A DNA stretch of 52,733 bases from an uncultured Lachnospiraceae bacterium. GTDB lineage: Bacteria > Bacillota > Clostridia > Lachnospirales > Lachnospiraceae. The position numbers were made by a program, and so were the translations under genes. The notes beneath the pieces were generated by a model. The model did not search any database, was not told the origin of the DNA, and saw only the letters and a list, made by a program, of their open reading frames with translations. Below are positions 7,823 to 16,610 of the stretch, one piece after another (positions within the stretch are counted from its first letter, which is position 1; every line of letters begins with the position of its first letter). Location of the stretch: assembly GCA_947650155.1 (NCBI GenBank), contig CANSUS010000023.1, positions 1 through 52,733 on the forward strand, in the 5' to 3' direction.

Positions 7823-8773
7823 ATGGTAGAAACGATAGCATCTGTAGGCCTTCCTATAGATGAAACATTAAAAAACAAAAAAAACCGTATCCTGCCGGAA
7901 AAATCGGCGGAAGAAGGAAAACGCATCAGTATTGTGACGGGGATACATGGCGACGAGCTGGAGGGGCAGTACGTTTGCTTTGAATTGCAGCGTCGCATAG
8001 AAAAGGACAGGGAAAATCTGGCGGGAATTGTAGACATATATCCGGCAGTGAATCCGTTGGGGATCGATTCCATTACAAGGGGAATTCCGGCTTTTGATTT
8101 GGATATGAACCGTCTTTTTCCCGGAAATATCGACGGAAACATGACGGAATATCTGGCTGCGGGAATTATTGAGGACATTGCCGGTTCCGACTGCGTGGTA
8201 GATATTCATGCGAGTAATATTTATCTGACTGAGATTCCCCAGATCAGGATTAACGAACTGCACGAAGAAATGCTTATGCCTATGGCAAAAAATGCAAATG
8301 TTGATTTTATATGGGTGCATGGGGCAAGCACGGTGTTGGAATCCACTTTTGCGCATAGCTTAAACAGTATAGGAACACCGACGCTGGTAGTGGAGATGGG
8401 CGTGGGGATGCGGATTACGCAGGAATATGGAGATCAGTTGGCGGACGGTATTTTTTGTCTGATGCATGAAATGGGAATATGGAAAGGTAAGGTGAAGCAG
8501 CCAAGGCAGCCGATTATATCCAGAGATCCCGACGATGTCAATTATTTAAACGCGAGCGTAGGCGGACTGTTCATACCTGCAGCGCGTCATTGGGAGGAAT
8601 TAAAAAAGGGGGATGTGATCGGGCGGATCGTAGATCCGTTATGTGGAAAAGTGTTGGATGAAGTAAAAGCGCCGGTGGACGGCATTCTTTTTACGATCCG
8701 GGATTATCCGGTGGTGGATGAAGGTTCTCTTATGGGGCGGTTACTCCGAAAGGAGGCATACAAGTTTGAATAA
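7823..8773 (+). CDS. M14-type succinylglutamate desuccinylase/aspartoacylase family hydrolase (active-site intact)
   Basis: The ATG at 7823 has GAGGA upstream and the protein is 316 residues. Zinc and catalytic positions are all present: GIHGDE with H42 and E45, the substrate-binding DMNRLFPG (N95, R96), VVDIHAS with H129, and the general-base Glu in TLVVEMG (E191). The C-terminal 90 residues form the small beta domain of this family, with APVDGILF typical of AspA/AstE-like proteins. These enzymes remove acyl groups from N-acyl amino acids. Beside an ATP-grasp ligase it may cleave or trim the ligase product. It overlaps the next gene by 8 bases, suggesting coupled translation. Confidence 0.88.
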   Translation: MVETIASVGLPIDETLKNKKNRILPEKSAEEGKRISIVTGIHGDELEGQYVCFELQRRIEKDRENLAGIVDIYPAVNPLGIDSITRGIPAFDLDMNRLFPGNIDGNMTEYLAAGIIEDIAGSDCVVDIHASNIYLTEIPQIRINELHEEMLMPMAKNANVDFIWVHGASTVLESTFAHSLNSIGTPTLVVEMGVGMRITQEYGDQLADGIFCLMHEMGIWKGKVKQPRQPIISRDPDDVNYLNASVGGLFIPAARHWEELKKGDVIGRIVDPLCGKVLDEVKAPVDGILFTIRDYPVVDEGSLMGRLLRKEAYKFE

Positions 8774-9698
8774 GAAAATAATTTATGAGATCAAAGGGAT
8801 GTACAGGGATGATTTTCGGATTACCGGGTACGAATTTGGAGAAGGCGCAAAATCTGTCTGCATTGTGGGAAGTTCCAGAGGGAATGAGGTACAGCAGATT
8901 TATTGTTGTTCACTGCTGGTAAAAAAGTTAAGGCAGCTTGAAGAAGAAGGACGGATCAGGGCAGGGCATAAGATTTTAGTGATCCCTTCCATGAATCCGT
9001 ATTCCATGAACATCCAAAAACGGTTTTGGCCGACGGATAATACGGATATTAACAGAATGTTTCCGGGGTATCATTTGGGAGAGACGACGCAGAGGATTGC
9101 GGACGGGGTATTTAAGGAAATAATGGAATATGAGTACGGCATTCAGTTTACTTCCTTTTATATGCCGGGTGATTTTATGCCCCACATTCGTATGATGGAT
9201 GAAGGTTACAGTAATGTGGAGACGGCGAAGAAGTTCGGGCTGCCATATGTGGTGGTAAGGAAGGTGCGTCCTTATGATACGACTACTTTGAATTATAACT
9301 GGCAGGTATGGAATACGCAGGCCTTTTCTTTGTATACGACAACGACTTCGAGGATTGAGCGAAACGGCGCGGGGCAGGCGGTATTGTCTGTTTTGAATTT
9401 TCTTTCCGCACAGGAAATTGTGAAATACAGCGTTCCTGAACTGATGGAATCTAAGGTAGTGTGCGACACGGACATGGTTTCGGTACGCACGGCGAAATCG
9501 GGTATTTTTGAACCGTTGATAAAGGCGGGAGAAGAAGTGGTTGTGGGAGAACCGCTTGCTAATATTGTACACCCTTACGAGGGGGAAATTATGGAAACGC
9601 TTTTTGCGCCGATGGATGCAAAAGTATTTTTTATGCATAATGAACCTCTTACTTATGCAAATACGGCGGTGATTAAATTGGTGCGGGATCAGGCTTGA
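8766..9698 (+). CDS. M14/aspartoacylase-like paralogue lacking catalytic residues (pseudo-enzyme)
   Basis: The start is TTG at 8766, nine bases after AAAGGAGG and overlapping the previous stop by 8 bases. The 310-residue protein keeps the fold: INRMFPG, the C-terminal APMDAKVFF beta domain, and similar length to its neighbour. The zinc motif GIHGDE has become SSRGNE (His to Arg, R38), DIHAS has become a run around TSFYMPGD with no His, and the catalytic Glu of VVVEMG is Arg (VVVRKV). It should not bind zinc or hydrolyse in the usual way. As the immediate paralogue of an intact enzyme, it may form a heterodimer or act as a regulatory or substrate-binding subunit. No frameshift is present, so it is maintained as a protein. 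Confidence 0.85.
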   Translation: MNKKIIYEIKGMYRDDFRITGYEFGEGAKSVCIVGSSRGNEVQQIYCCSLLVKKLRQLEEEGRIRAGHKILVIPSMNPYSMNIQKRFWPTDNTDINRMFPGYHLGETTQRIADGVFKEIMEYEYGIQFTSFYMPGDFMPHIRMMDEGYSNVETAKKFGLPYVVVRKVRPYDTTTLNYNWQVWNTQAFSLYTTTTSRIERNGAGQAVLSVLNFLSAQEIVKYSVPELMESKVVCDTDMVSVRTAKSGIFEPLIKAGEEVVVGEPLANIVHPYEGEIMETLFAPMDAKVFFMHNEPLTYANTAVIKLVRDQA

Positions 9699-9715
9699 CA
9701 AAAATCCCTTATATT

Positions 9716-10615
9716 TTATAAAAACTCCAGGTTTTTCCGAAATTTGGAAGGCGTCATATGCATATATTTTTGAAAAGTGCGGTTGTAATAACTGATATTG
9801 TTGAAGCCGCACTTCGTAGCGATAATACTGATTTCGTCATCAGAATGTTCAAGCAGATCCGCGCTTTGATTAATCCGATAATAGTTCAGATATTCAAACG
9901 GCGTCATGTGGGTTATGGACTTAAACATACGGCAAATATGTCCTTTACTTAAGTTGAATTCTTTTTCTAATTCCGATAATGTCATGTCTTTTTCATAGTT
10001 CTTACGCAGATATTCCATAATAGATTTTACGAGTATAATACGGTGGTCGGAGGTGTTTTCGGCAGAACTTTGTTCAGAGATAGTGTTTTCAGCAAGTAAA
10101 TGGAAAGCTTCCAGTAATTTGATTTTGATTAATAGTTCATATGCGTATTTTTTTGCGTGGAAGGCTTCCCGTATGGCGTTTAAACATTGCAATAACTGCT
10201 GCTCCCATGTATGGGAGGGTTCTATAATCCGGCAGGAAGATTTTGAGGATAAAAAGGGTTTTAAGTATTTCTTTTGAATGGTATCATGGTGCAGACTATA
10301 TAAAAAATCCGGATGGAACACAATTGCAAAAAAATCTAGTCTCTGGTTTATTTCACAAGTAAGAAAATGAAGATGATTGGAAGGTATCAGACAGATCGAG
10401 TTTTCTTTTACCGGATAGATTTCACCGTTTAAATGTACAGATGCCTTTCCTTTTGTGATTACGAGAAATTCAATTTCTTCATGCCAATGACAGCCGATGC
10501 GTTCTTCAAATGAGGGATCGGGGGAGATGTCATAGAGCATAAGGGGAAACATAGGATTTCCATGAGGAGTGGTTTCTCTGAGGTGGGAAATATTTTTAAC
10601 ATCTGCTTCTATCAT
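9716..10615 (-). CDS. AraC family regulator with N-terminal cupin
   Basis: I choose the ATG at 10615 (GGAG upstream) over one 19 codons earlier. Residues about 25-110 form a cupin-like sensor domain (CHWHEEIEFLVITKG, GEIYPVKENSICLIPSNHLH). The last 100 residues carry two helix-turn-helix motifs of the AraC type (DMTLSELEKEFNLSKGHICR and the ISIIATKCGFNNISYYNRTF helix pair). It lies tail to tail with the M14 operon and points away from the GH31 gene at 10871, from which a 255-base intergenic region separates it. Control of that divergent glycosidase, with a sugar ligand in the cupin, is the likely role. Confidence 0.9.
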   Translation of the reverse strand: MIEADVKNISHLRETTPHGNPMFPLMLYDISPDPSFEERIGCHWHEEIEFLVITKGKASVHLNGEIYPVKENSICLIPSNHLHFLTCEINQRLDFFAIVFHPDFLYSLHHDTIQKKYLKPFLSSKSSCRIIEPSHTWEQQLLQCLNAIREAFHAKKYAYELLIKIKLLEAFHLLAENTISEQSSAENTSDHRIILVKSIMEYLRKNYEKDMTLSELEKEFNLSKGHICRMFKSITHMTPFEYLNYYRINQSADLLEHSDDEISIIATKCGFNNISYYNRTFQKYMHMTPSKFRKNLEFL

Positions 10616-10756
10616 AATGATTATTACTCCGTTTCTGTAGTACGACAGATAGTGTATGTATATAAAAATCAATATTGTACAATTATATGTGAATATAGTT
10701 AAAGAACTAATATATATTTATCAATATACTATTAGTATAAATGTAACATAAAGAAA

Positions 10757-10784
10757 TTGCAACAAGCCGGAATCAGTTTATAAT
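10757..10784 (+). promoter_or_regulatory. Probable promoter of the GH31 gene
   Basis: TTGCAA (10757-10762) and a perfect TATAAT (10779-10784) are 16 bases apart. They lie about 90 bases before the GH31 start, in the region shared with the divergent AraC gene, where an activator could bind upstream. Confidence 0.5.
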
Positions 10785-10870
10785 TATTGTATAGCTTTAT
10801 AAGAACGTATAAATACAGTAAAGAAATATACTGTTTGTTGAAAATCATTATAAAATGGAGGTAAATAAGT

Positions 10871-12871
10871 ATGAGGTTTTGGCAGGAAAAACAATCTTTA
10901 ATGTGGAAACATCAGTATGAAACAGTGATAATTACGCCTTGGGGGAAAAATGCACTGCGCGTACGCGCTGCGAAGTATCCGAAATTTACAGAAAACGACT
11001 GGGCATTAGAACAACCGGTGGAAGAAACGGCGGCGGGGGTATCTGTTGAAATTAATGGAAATGAGAGCGCGTCTATTACAAATGGGCGTTTACGTATTCA
11101 GGTGGATTTTGCAGGAATTATGACGTTTTATCGCGATGGAGAAAAGATTTTAAAGGAGTATCACAGAGATTATGACCAGCCTTCCTGTAAGGAAAGCAGA
11201 TGTTTAAAAATGCGCGGCAGAGAATATAAGGCGATTATCGGCGGTGATTATGCTTTAAAAATACGTTTTGAGAGTAATGACGGAGAAAAAATTTACGGGA
11301 TGGGACAGTACCAACAGTCTTATCTTGATTTAAAGGGCTGTACGCTGGAACTTGCACAGCGTAATTCTCAGGTATCTGTTCCTTTTGCAGTGTCCAGTAT
11401 GGGATACGGATTTTTATGGAATCATCCGGGTGTGGGAAATGTGATATTCGGAAAAAATTATACGGAATGGGAAGCAAAGGCGGCAAAACAGATAGATTAT
11501 TGGGTTACTGTAGACGATAATCCGGCCAAAATCGTGGAAAATTATACGGAAGTGACGGGCAGAGCGCCAATGATTCCTGATGGGCTTTTGGGACTTTGGC
11601 AGTGTAAACTCCGGTATCGGACGCAGGAAGAAGTTTTAAGCGTGGCAAGAAAGTATCAGGAGTTAGGGATTCATATCGATGTAATTGTCATAGACTTTTT
11701 CCATTGGACCAGACAGGGAGACTGGAAATTTGATAAAGAATACTGGCCTGATCCGAAGGCGATGTGCGACGAACTTCATGCAATGGGAACAAAGGTAGTG
11801 GTTTCCGTATGGCCTTCTGTGGATAAGAAAAGTGAGAATTTTGAAGAATTGTCGAATCGTGGCCTTTTGATTCAGACAGAAAGAGGCAGTAATCAGACTT
11901 ACGATTTTCAGGGGGACTGTCTGGAGATCGATGTTACGAATCCGGAGGCGCGGGCGTATTTATGGGAAAAGTGTAAACAGAATTATTATGATTATGGAAT
12001 CGATATGTTTTGGCTGGATAATGCCGAGCCGGATTACGGGGTATATGATTTTGACAACTACAGATATATGTTAGGAAATGCATTAGAGGTCAGCAACGTT
12101 TATCCGAAGCTTTACGCGAAGACTTTTTATGACGGCATCAAATCGGAAGGAAGAGAAAAGGAGATCCTTCATCTGATCCGGTGCGGTTGGGCAGGAATCC
12201 AGAAATATGGGGCGCTCCTTTGGTCGGGAGATGTGCCAAGTACCTTTGAATCTTTAAGAGATCAGTTAAGTGCGGGATTAAATATGGGACTTGCCGGAAT
12301 ACCGTGGTGGACTACGGACATTGGCGGATTTATGACTGATGACGTAGAGGATGAGGGCTTTAGAGAACTGCTTTTAAGGTGGTTTGAATTTGCAGTGTTC
12401 AGCCCCATCCTCCGTATGCATGGCGACCGTGGACCACATGACATTCCGCCGCTTTCCGATAAAGAATGGGGCGGGGGAAGTCTGTATACGGGACATTCAA
12501 ATGAATTGTGGAGCTATGGAGAAGAAGCGTTCGGTATTATGAAAAAGCAATGGGAACTCCGGTTATCCTTAAAACCGTATATCGAAGGATTAATGAAAGA
12601 AGCGTCGGAAACAGGCGCACCATTATTAAGGACGATGTTTTATGAATTTCCGGAAGATAAGCATTGTTGGGAATTAGAAGATCAATATATGTTTGGCGAT
12701 CAGTATCTTGTTGCGCCGGTACTGCAAATGGGGCAGCGGGAGAGGGAAGTTTATCTGCCTGTGGGCAAATGGAAAAACATAACGGATGGCCAGACTTACG
12801 AGGGCGGACAGACGGTTTCTTGTAAAGCGCCGATTGAGTGTATTCCGGTATTTGAAAAATTAGAAAAATAA
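10871..12871 (+). CDS. Glycoside hydrolase family 31 (alpha-glucosidase/alpha-xylosidase type)
   Basis: The ATG follows TGGAGG. The 666-residue protein has the GH31 layout: an N-terminal beta sandwich (to about 230), a TIM barrel (about 235-575) and C-terminal beta domains. The nucleophile Asp is D383 in MFWLDNAEPDYG and the acid/base Asp is D454 in LLWSGD. RMHGDRG near residue 515 is another family landmark. There is no signal peptide, so it acts on imported oligosaccharides, removing terminal alpha-linked glucose or xylose; the exact linkage cannot be read from sequence. It is flanked by two AraC regulators and followed by no transporter, so uptake must be encoded elsewhere. Confidence 0.93.
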   Translation: MRFWQEKQSLMWKHQYETVIITPWGKNALRVRAAKYPKFTENDWALEQPVEETAAGVSVEINGNESASITNGRLRIQVDFAGIMTFYRDGEKILKEYHRDYDQPSCKESRCLKMRGREYKAIIGGDYALKIRFESNDGEKIYGMGQYQQSYLDLKGCTLELAQRNSQVSVPFAVSSMGYGFLWNHPGVGNVIFGKNYTEWEAKAAKQIDYWVTVDDNPAKIVENYTEVTGRAPMIPDGLLGLWQCKLRYRTQEEVLSVARKYQELGIHIDVIVIDFFHWTRQGDWKFDKEYWPDPKAMCDELHAMGTKVVVSVWPSVDKKSENFEELSNRGLLIQTERGSNQTYDFQGDCLEIDVTNPEARAYLWEKCKQNYYDYGIDMFWLDNAEPDYGVYDFDNYRYMLGNALEVSNVYPKLYAKTFYDGIKSEGREKEILHLIRCGWAGIQKYGALLWSGDVPSTFESLRDQLSAGLNMGLAGIPWWTTDIGGFMTDDVEDEGFRELLLRWFEFAVFSPILRMHGDRGPHDIPPLSDKEWGGGSLYTGHSNELWSYGEEAFGIMKKQWELRLSLKPYIEGLMKEASETGAPLLRTMFYEFPEDKHCWELEDQYMFGDQYLVAPVLQMGQREREVYLPVGKWKNITDGQTYEGGQTVSCKAPIECIPVFEKLEK

Positions 12872-12906
12872 AAAAAGCGCCTTTTCTCTTATGTGGAGGA
12901 AAGGCG
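12871..12906 (-). terminator. Terminator of the AraC gene at 12950-14017
   Basis: On the minus strand CGCCTTTCCTC pairs with GAGAAAAGGCG (one mismatch), followed by six T. It lies 44 bases beyond the AraC stop and between convergent genes. On the plus strand the hairpin is not followed by T, so it mainly serves the minus strand. Confidence 0.7.
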
Positions 12907-12949
12907 TTATGTTGTAAACGGATTATTATAAAGTAAATGTATCGCGGTA

Positions 12950-14017
12950 CTAAGAGTGTATATGTCGATATTCTTTCGGGGTAACTCCATATTTTTTCTT
13001 AAACAGAGAATAAAAATGTGTGCGGTTTGAAAATTTTAACCGGGCAGCAATAGTACTAATGGAGTCCTTTGTTTCCGTCAAGTATTTTGCCGCTCTTTTC
13101 ATGCAGAAGGTCATTCCGTAATCATAAAGACACATGTCGGTAAATTTGTTGACAATACGGTTTAAGTAATCTCCACTGTAGTGGAGGAGCTGCTCTAATT
13201 CGGTTCGCGTCATGCGGCCGTCGCTTTCTTCAAACAGGCGGGTAATGCGTGAAAAAAGCAGAAAATCGCTGTTCGTATCAAGCCGAATATTGGTACAATG
13301 GTAGAATTTGGGCAGTGATAAATAGGATAAAAAACTGCACATTAGGCTGCGAATCCGGTAAGATGCGCCAAATTCAGGATAAAGCAGGGTTTTAAGCATG
13401 GATTCTGCTATGTGGTGCAGACGTACGGCAGGCAGACGGTTTTGGTAAGCAGGAATAAAATCAAGGTAAGCACGCTCTCCGGGATTTCTAATGTCGTCAG
13501 TGATAAATTGATAAAGTTTACTGTTAGAAATTTCCCTTTCACTTGTAAAAAATGAATTTTGTGCGGAGGTAAACAATTCTGTAACAAATTCGGGAGAAAG
13601 TCCTATATATAAAATCTTACATTTGGAAGGATAGTATTCTAAATGACGCAGATTTCGATTGATCAGGCAGCAGGAACCAGCGGTGTACAGATAGTCTTTT
13701 CCTTCTATTTTCTGAATAATATTTCCTTCTAAAACAATAACAAATTCAAAAAAATCATGAAAATGCGGAGTGTTTTTTATAAAGGGATCATTTTTCAGAG
13801 CTAGAGATTCCTGATAAAGAACAGCTTTTGTGGAAGATAATGTGACAATATTTACATATTCTTCCTGGCCGGAGCCGTTACAGTATTCCAGCGTAAGTTG
13901 AAACGGCACGTTCATATGATAAAACCGGCTGAAATCGCTTTCGCCATTTTGTACGTTGATAGAAGAATCCTGACTGTCTAAAGCTTTCAGCATATCCAGT
14001 GTGGTATCTTTTTCCAT
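12950..14017 (-). CDS. AraC family regulator, divergent from the GH53 galactanase
   Basis: The ATG at 14017 has GGGAG five bases upstream; the ATG four codons earlier overlaps that site. In the 355-residue protein, residues about 65-150 are cupin-like (TPHFHDFFEFVIVLEGN, GKDYLYTAGSCCLINRNLRH). The C-terminus has the AraC double helix-turn-helix (ending STIAARLKFSNRTHFYSLF and KKKYGVTPKEYR). A helical middle domain of about 100 residues separates them. It is divergent from the galactanase gene across 215 bases that contain a long inverted repeat. It is probably the local regulator of galactan use. Confidence 0.88.
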   Translation of the reverse strand: MEKDTTLDMLKALDSQDSSINVQNGESDFSRFYHMNVPFQLTLEYCNGSGQEEYVNIVTLSSTKAVLYQESLALKNDPFIKNTPHFHDFFEFVIVLEGNIIQKIEGKDYLYTAGSCCLINRNLRHLEYYPSKCKILYIGLSPEFVTELFTSAQNSFFTSEREISNSKLYQFITDDIRNPGERAYLDFIPAYQNRLPAVRLHHIAESMLKTLLYPEFGASYRIRSLMCSFLSYLSLPKFYHCTNIRLDTNSDFLLFSRITRLFEESDGRMTRTELEQLLHYSGDYLNRIVNKFTDMCLYDYGMTFCMKRAAKYLTETKDSISTIAARLKFSNRTHFYSLFKKKYGVTPKEYRHIHS

Positions 14018-14107
14018 ATTATCTCCCATAAATTTTCTACTAATCCCGAATATGATACAAATGAAACTGCTTAAATCGTTTTGAGATATTGCCGTATCCT
14101 GTACAAA

Positions 14108-14147
14108 TTTCCTATAATTATTTTATAAGTAAAATAATTATAGGAAA
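14108..14147. promoter_or_regulatory. 18-bp perfect inverted repeat between AraC and GH53 genes
   Basis: The arm at 14108-14125 and its exact complement at 14130-14147 are separated by TAAG. Each arm contains CCTATAATTA, so a TATAAT occurs in both directions. It is centred between divergent starts at 14017 and 14233. An operator overlapping divergent -10 elements is the best guess. A T-run does not follow, and no gene ends nearby, so a terminator is unlikely. Confidence 0.5.
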
Positions 14148-14232
14148 AAACATACGAAAAGTAAAGTGATGCATCCTTATTTATAGTATGGAAATTTAAG
14201 TATTTTATTTGAAAACAGGGAGGATTTACATT

Positions 14233-16350
14233 ATGAGACATTCACATATGAAAACATCATATGCAAAATTACTGGCTCTCGGTATCAGTACCGGTCTCTG
14301 TCTGTCTGCTTTGACGGGGTGTGGAGGAAACAATACGGAACCTGCTGCGAAAACACAGGAATCCGCACAGGAGCAGACGTCAGCGGAAACAGAAATTTCT
14401 ACGGAAACACAGGAGACGGAAGAGGTTAAAGAACCTGAGAAAGAATATGGTCCGATCGAAGTAACTTCATTTCCACTGCCGGACGGACCGGAAGAATCAG
14501 AGATCTTTATAAAACCCATTGAAAATATTTCCGATGATTTTATTCGTGGGATGGATGCATCGGCTGTACTTGTTAATGAAAACAGCGGCGCTGTTTACTA
14601 TAATTATGCGGGTGAAGAGCAGGATGTATTTAAAACACTTGCAGAGTCAGGTGTCAATTATATCCGTATCCGTGTCTGGAATGATCCGTACGATGAGAAT
14701 GGAAACGGTTATGGCGGCGGAAATAATGACTTGGAAACCGCGATTGAATTGGGCAGACGCGCCACTCAATATGGTATGAAAGTGTGTATTGATTTCCATT
14801 ATTCCGATTTTTGGGCTGATCCGAAAAGGCAGCATGCGCCAAAGGCATGGGAAGGCATGAGCGGGGAAGAAAAGTGCGACGCGCTCTATGAATTTACAAA
14901 GGAAAGTCTTACAGAACTATTGGACGCAGGCGTCAATGTAGGAATGGTACAGGTTGGAAATGAAATTAATAATGGGATGTCAGGCGAAACGGATGTCGCC
15001 GTGGTTATGGATCTGTTGACTTCAGGCAGCCGCGCAGTTCGCGAAATAGCAGAAACTTATGGTAAAGACATTCAGGTTGCCGTACATTATACGAACATAG
15101 AGGATACGGACGGAATAGATCGCATTGCTCAAAATTTGGAAGATGCGGGCGTTGATTATGATGTATTTGGATTATCCTACTATCCGTTCTGGGATGGCAC
15201 AAATGAAAATATGCAGGCTGTTGCTAAAAATCTGATAGACAAATATGGTAAAAAAGTTATGATTGCTGAAACCTCCTACTGTTATACTTCTGAGGATGGA
15301 GACGGTTCCGGTAACAGTTTTGAAGGTGTTGACGATCTGGTTGAGGGGTATGCTGCAACCGTGCAGAGTCAGGCAACCATGATTCGTGATATTTGTGAAG
15401 CCGCAAATGATGTGGGCGTAATCGGTGTCTTTTATTGGGAAGGAACGTGGATTCCGGTTGGTGAGCCGGATGCAGATAATTCTCCTTTATGGGAGGAATT
15501 TGGAAGTGGATGGGCAAGCAGCTTTGCAGCCGATTATGATCCTGATGATGCAGGACTATATTATGGGGGCTGTTCCTGGGATAACCAGGCAATGTTTGAT
15601 TTCGACGGTCATCCGCTTGCATCTTTGAATGTATTTAAGTATTTAAAATATGGCTCTACAGCGCCTTTAGCGGTGGATTCTGTTCCAAAGATTTCGGTAG
15701 TCTGCGGAGTAGGCAATGAATTGGAACTTCCTGAAAAGGTGGATGTGATTTATAATGACCGTTCTGCAAATACACAGGCCGCCGTTACATGGGATGAAGT
15801 ACAGGTTTCGGCAATTGATACAAATAAAGGCGGCGAATATCAGGTGACAGGTTCACTGGAAGACGGGACAGAAGTTACATGTGATGTTGAAGTAAAAATG
15901 ATCAATCATGTACAAAATCCGAGTTTTGAAGATGCGGATACTTCCATGTGGAAAGTTTCTTATGAAGGAGAAAATAATCCTACTGATTTTCAGGTGAAAG
16001 CAGACGATGCTTATACCGGTGAAGTTGCTTTCCATTTCTGGTCGGCAGATTCTGATATGGAATTTTCTATTGAGCAGGAAATTACAGATTTAGAGCCGGG
16101 GACATATCAGCTTTTTGCTTATGCACAGGGCGGTGATGTAACAGAAGGAGAAATGGAGTTATATGCTATTGTGAACGGTGAGGAACAGACGGAACCTTTT
16201 ATGGTAACAACGTGGACGGATTGGAAAACACCTACGATTCCTGAAATAAAGGTTACAGACGGTACTCTTACTATTGGTGTGCGCATGAAGTGTAATGCGA
16301 AGAGCTGGGGGACTGTGGATGAGTTTACGCTTAATAGAATTTCTGACTAA
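14233..16350 (+). CDS. Secreted lipoprotein GH53 arabinogalactan endo-beta-1,4-galactanase with Ig-like and CBM61-like domains
   Basis: The ATG at 14233 follows AGGGAGG; an in-frame ATG at 14209 has no site. A signal peptide ends in a lipobox (LTGC, Cys30), and an acidic Thr/Glu linker follows. The GH53 barrel spans about 102-470 with FIRGMDAS, YIRIRVWNDP, acid/base E244 in QVGNEINNG and nucleophile E346 in MIAETSY. Residues about 500-570 look like a bacterial Ig-like domain (Big_4 type). Residues about 575-705 (NPSFEDAD ... FHFWSAD ... LEPGTYQLFAYAQGG) resemble CBM61, a galactan-binding module. It cuts beta-1,4-galactan side chains of pectin at the cell surface; products would go to an importer not in this window. 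Confidence 0.93.
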   Translation: MRHSHMKTSYAKLLALGISTGLCLSALTGCGGNNTEPAAKTQESAQEQTSAETEISTETQETEEVKEPEKEYGPIEVTSFPLPDGPEESEIFIKPIENISDDFIRGMDASAVLVNENSGAVYYNYAGEEQDVFKTLAESGVNYIRIRVWNDPYDENGNGYGGGNNDLETAIELGRRATQYGMKVCIDFHYSDFWADPKRQHAPKAWEGMSGEEKCDALYEFTKESLTELLDAGVNVGMVQVGNEINNGMSGETDVAVVMDLLTSGSRAVREIAETYGKDIQVAVHYTNIEDTDGIDRIAQNLEDAGVDYDVFGLSYYPFWDGTNENMQAVAKNLIDKYGKKVMIAETSYCYTSEDGDGSGNSFEGVDDLVEGYAATVQSQATMIRDICEAANDVGVIGVFYWEGTWIPVGEPDADNSPLWEEFGSGWASSFAADYDPDDAGLYYGGCSWDNQAMFDFDGHPLASLNVFKYLKYGSTAPLAVDSVPKISVVCGVGNELELPEKVDVIYNDRSANTQAAVTWDEVQVSAIDTNKGGEYQVTGSLEDGTEVTCDVEVKMINHVQNPSFEDADTSMWKVSYEGENNPTDFQVKADDAYTGEVAFHFWSADSDMEFSIEQEITDLEPGTYQLFAYAQGGDVTEGEMELYAIVNGEEQTEPFMVTTWTDWKTPTIPEIKVTDGTLTIGVRMKCNAKSWGTVDEFTLNRISD

Positions 16351-16393
16351 ATATTTTCAATTATCATGAAATATAGGATAGGAATATACTTGA

Positions 16394-16422
16394 AAAAGGA
16401 TTGCATACGGCAGTCCTTTTTT
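16394..16422 (+). terminator. Terminator after the GH53 gene
   Basis: AAAAGGATTGC and GCAGTCCTTTT form an 11-bp stem (one G-U) around a 5-base loop, ending in six T, 44 bases after the galactanase stop. Confidence 0.8.
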
Positions 16423-16610
16423 AATATGGAATTATATTTTGATAGCAGAGAGGGACGGACAATTGACCTTATATTTTTTTATACGTCGAACCAATGACGT
16501 AGGGGGCCATTTATGATAAAATACTGATATTGTAAAAAAACATTTCTGAATAAATGCAAGATGATGTGATGTTCAAAAATAATCAGATGATAAAAAATCG
16601 GGGGATACTT

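Noticed and set aside
7868-8356. 162-codon minus-strand ORF opposite the first M14-like gene
   Set aside because: Shadow of a gene with intact catalytic motifs; no ribosome site.
8976-9812. 278-codon minus-strand ORF opposite the second M14-like gene
   Set aside because: It is rich in His, Arg and Ile, as expected from the reverse of a coding strand, and overlaps two well-supported genes.
15257-15622. 121-codon minus-strand ORF inside the galactanase gene
   Set aside because: His/Pro/Asn-rich shadow with no start signal.
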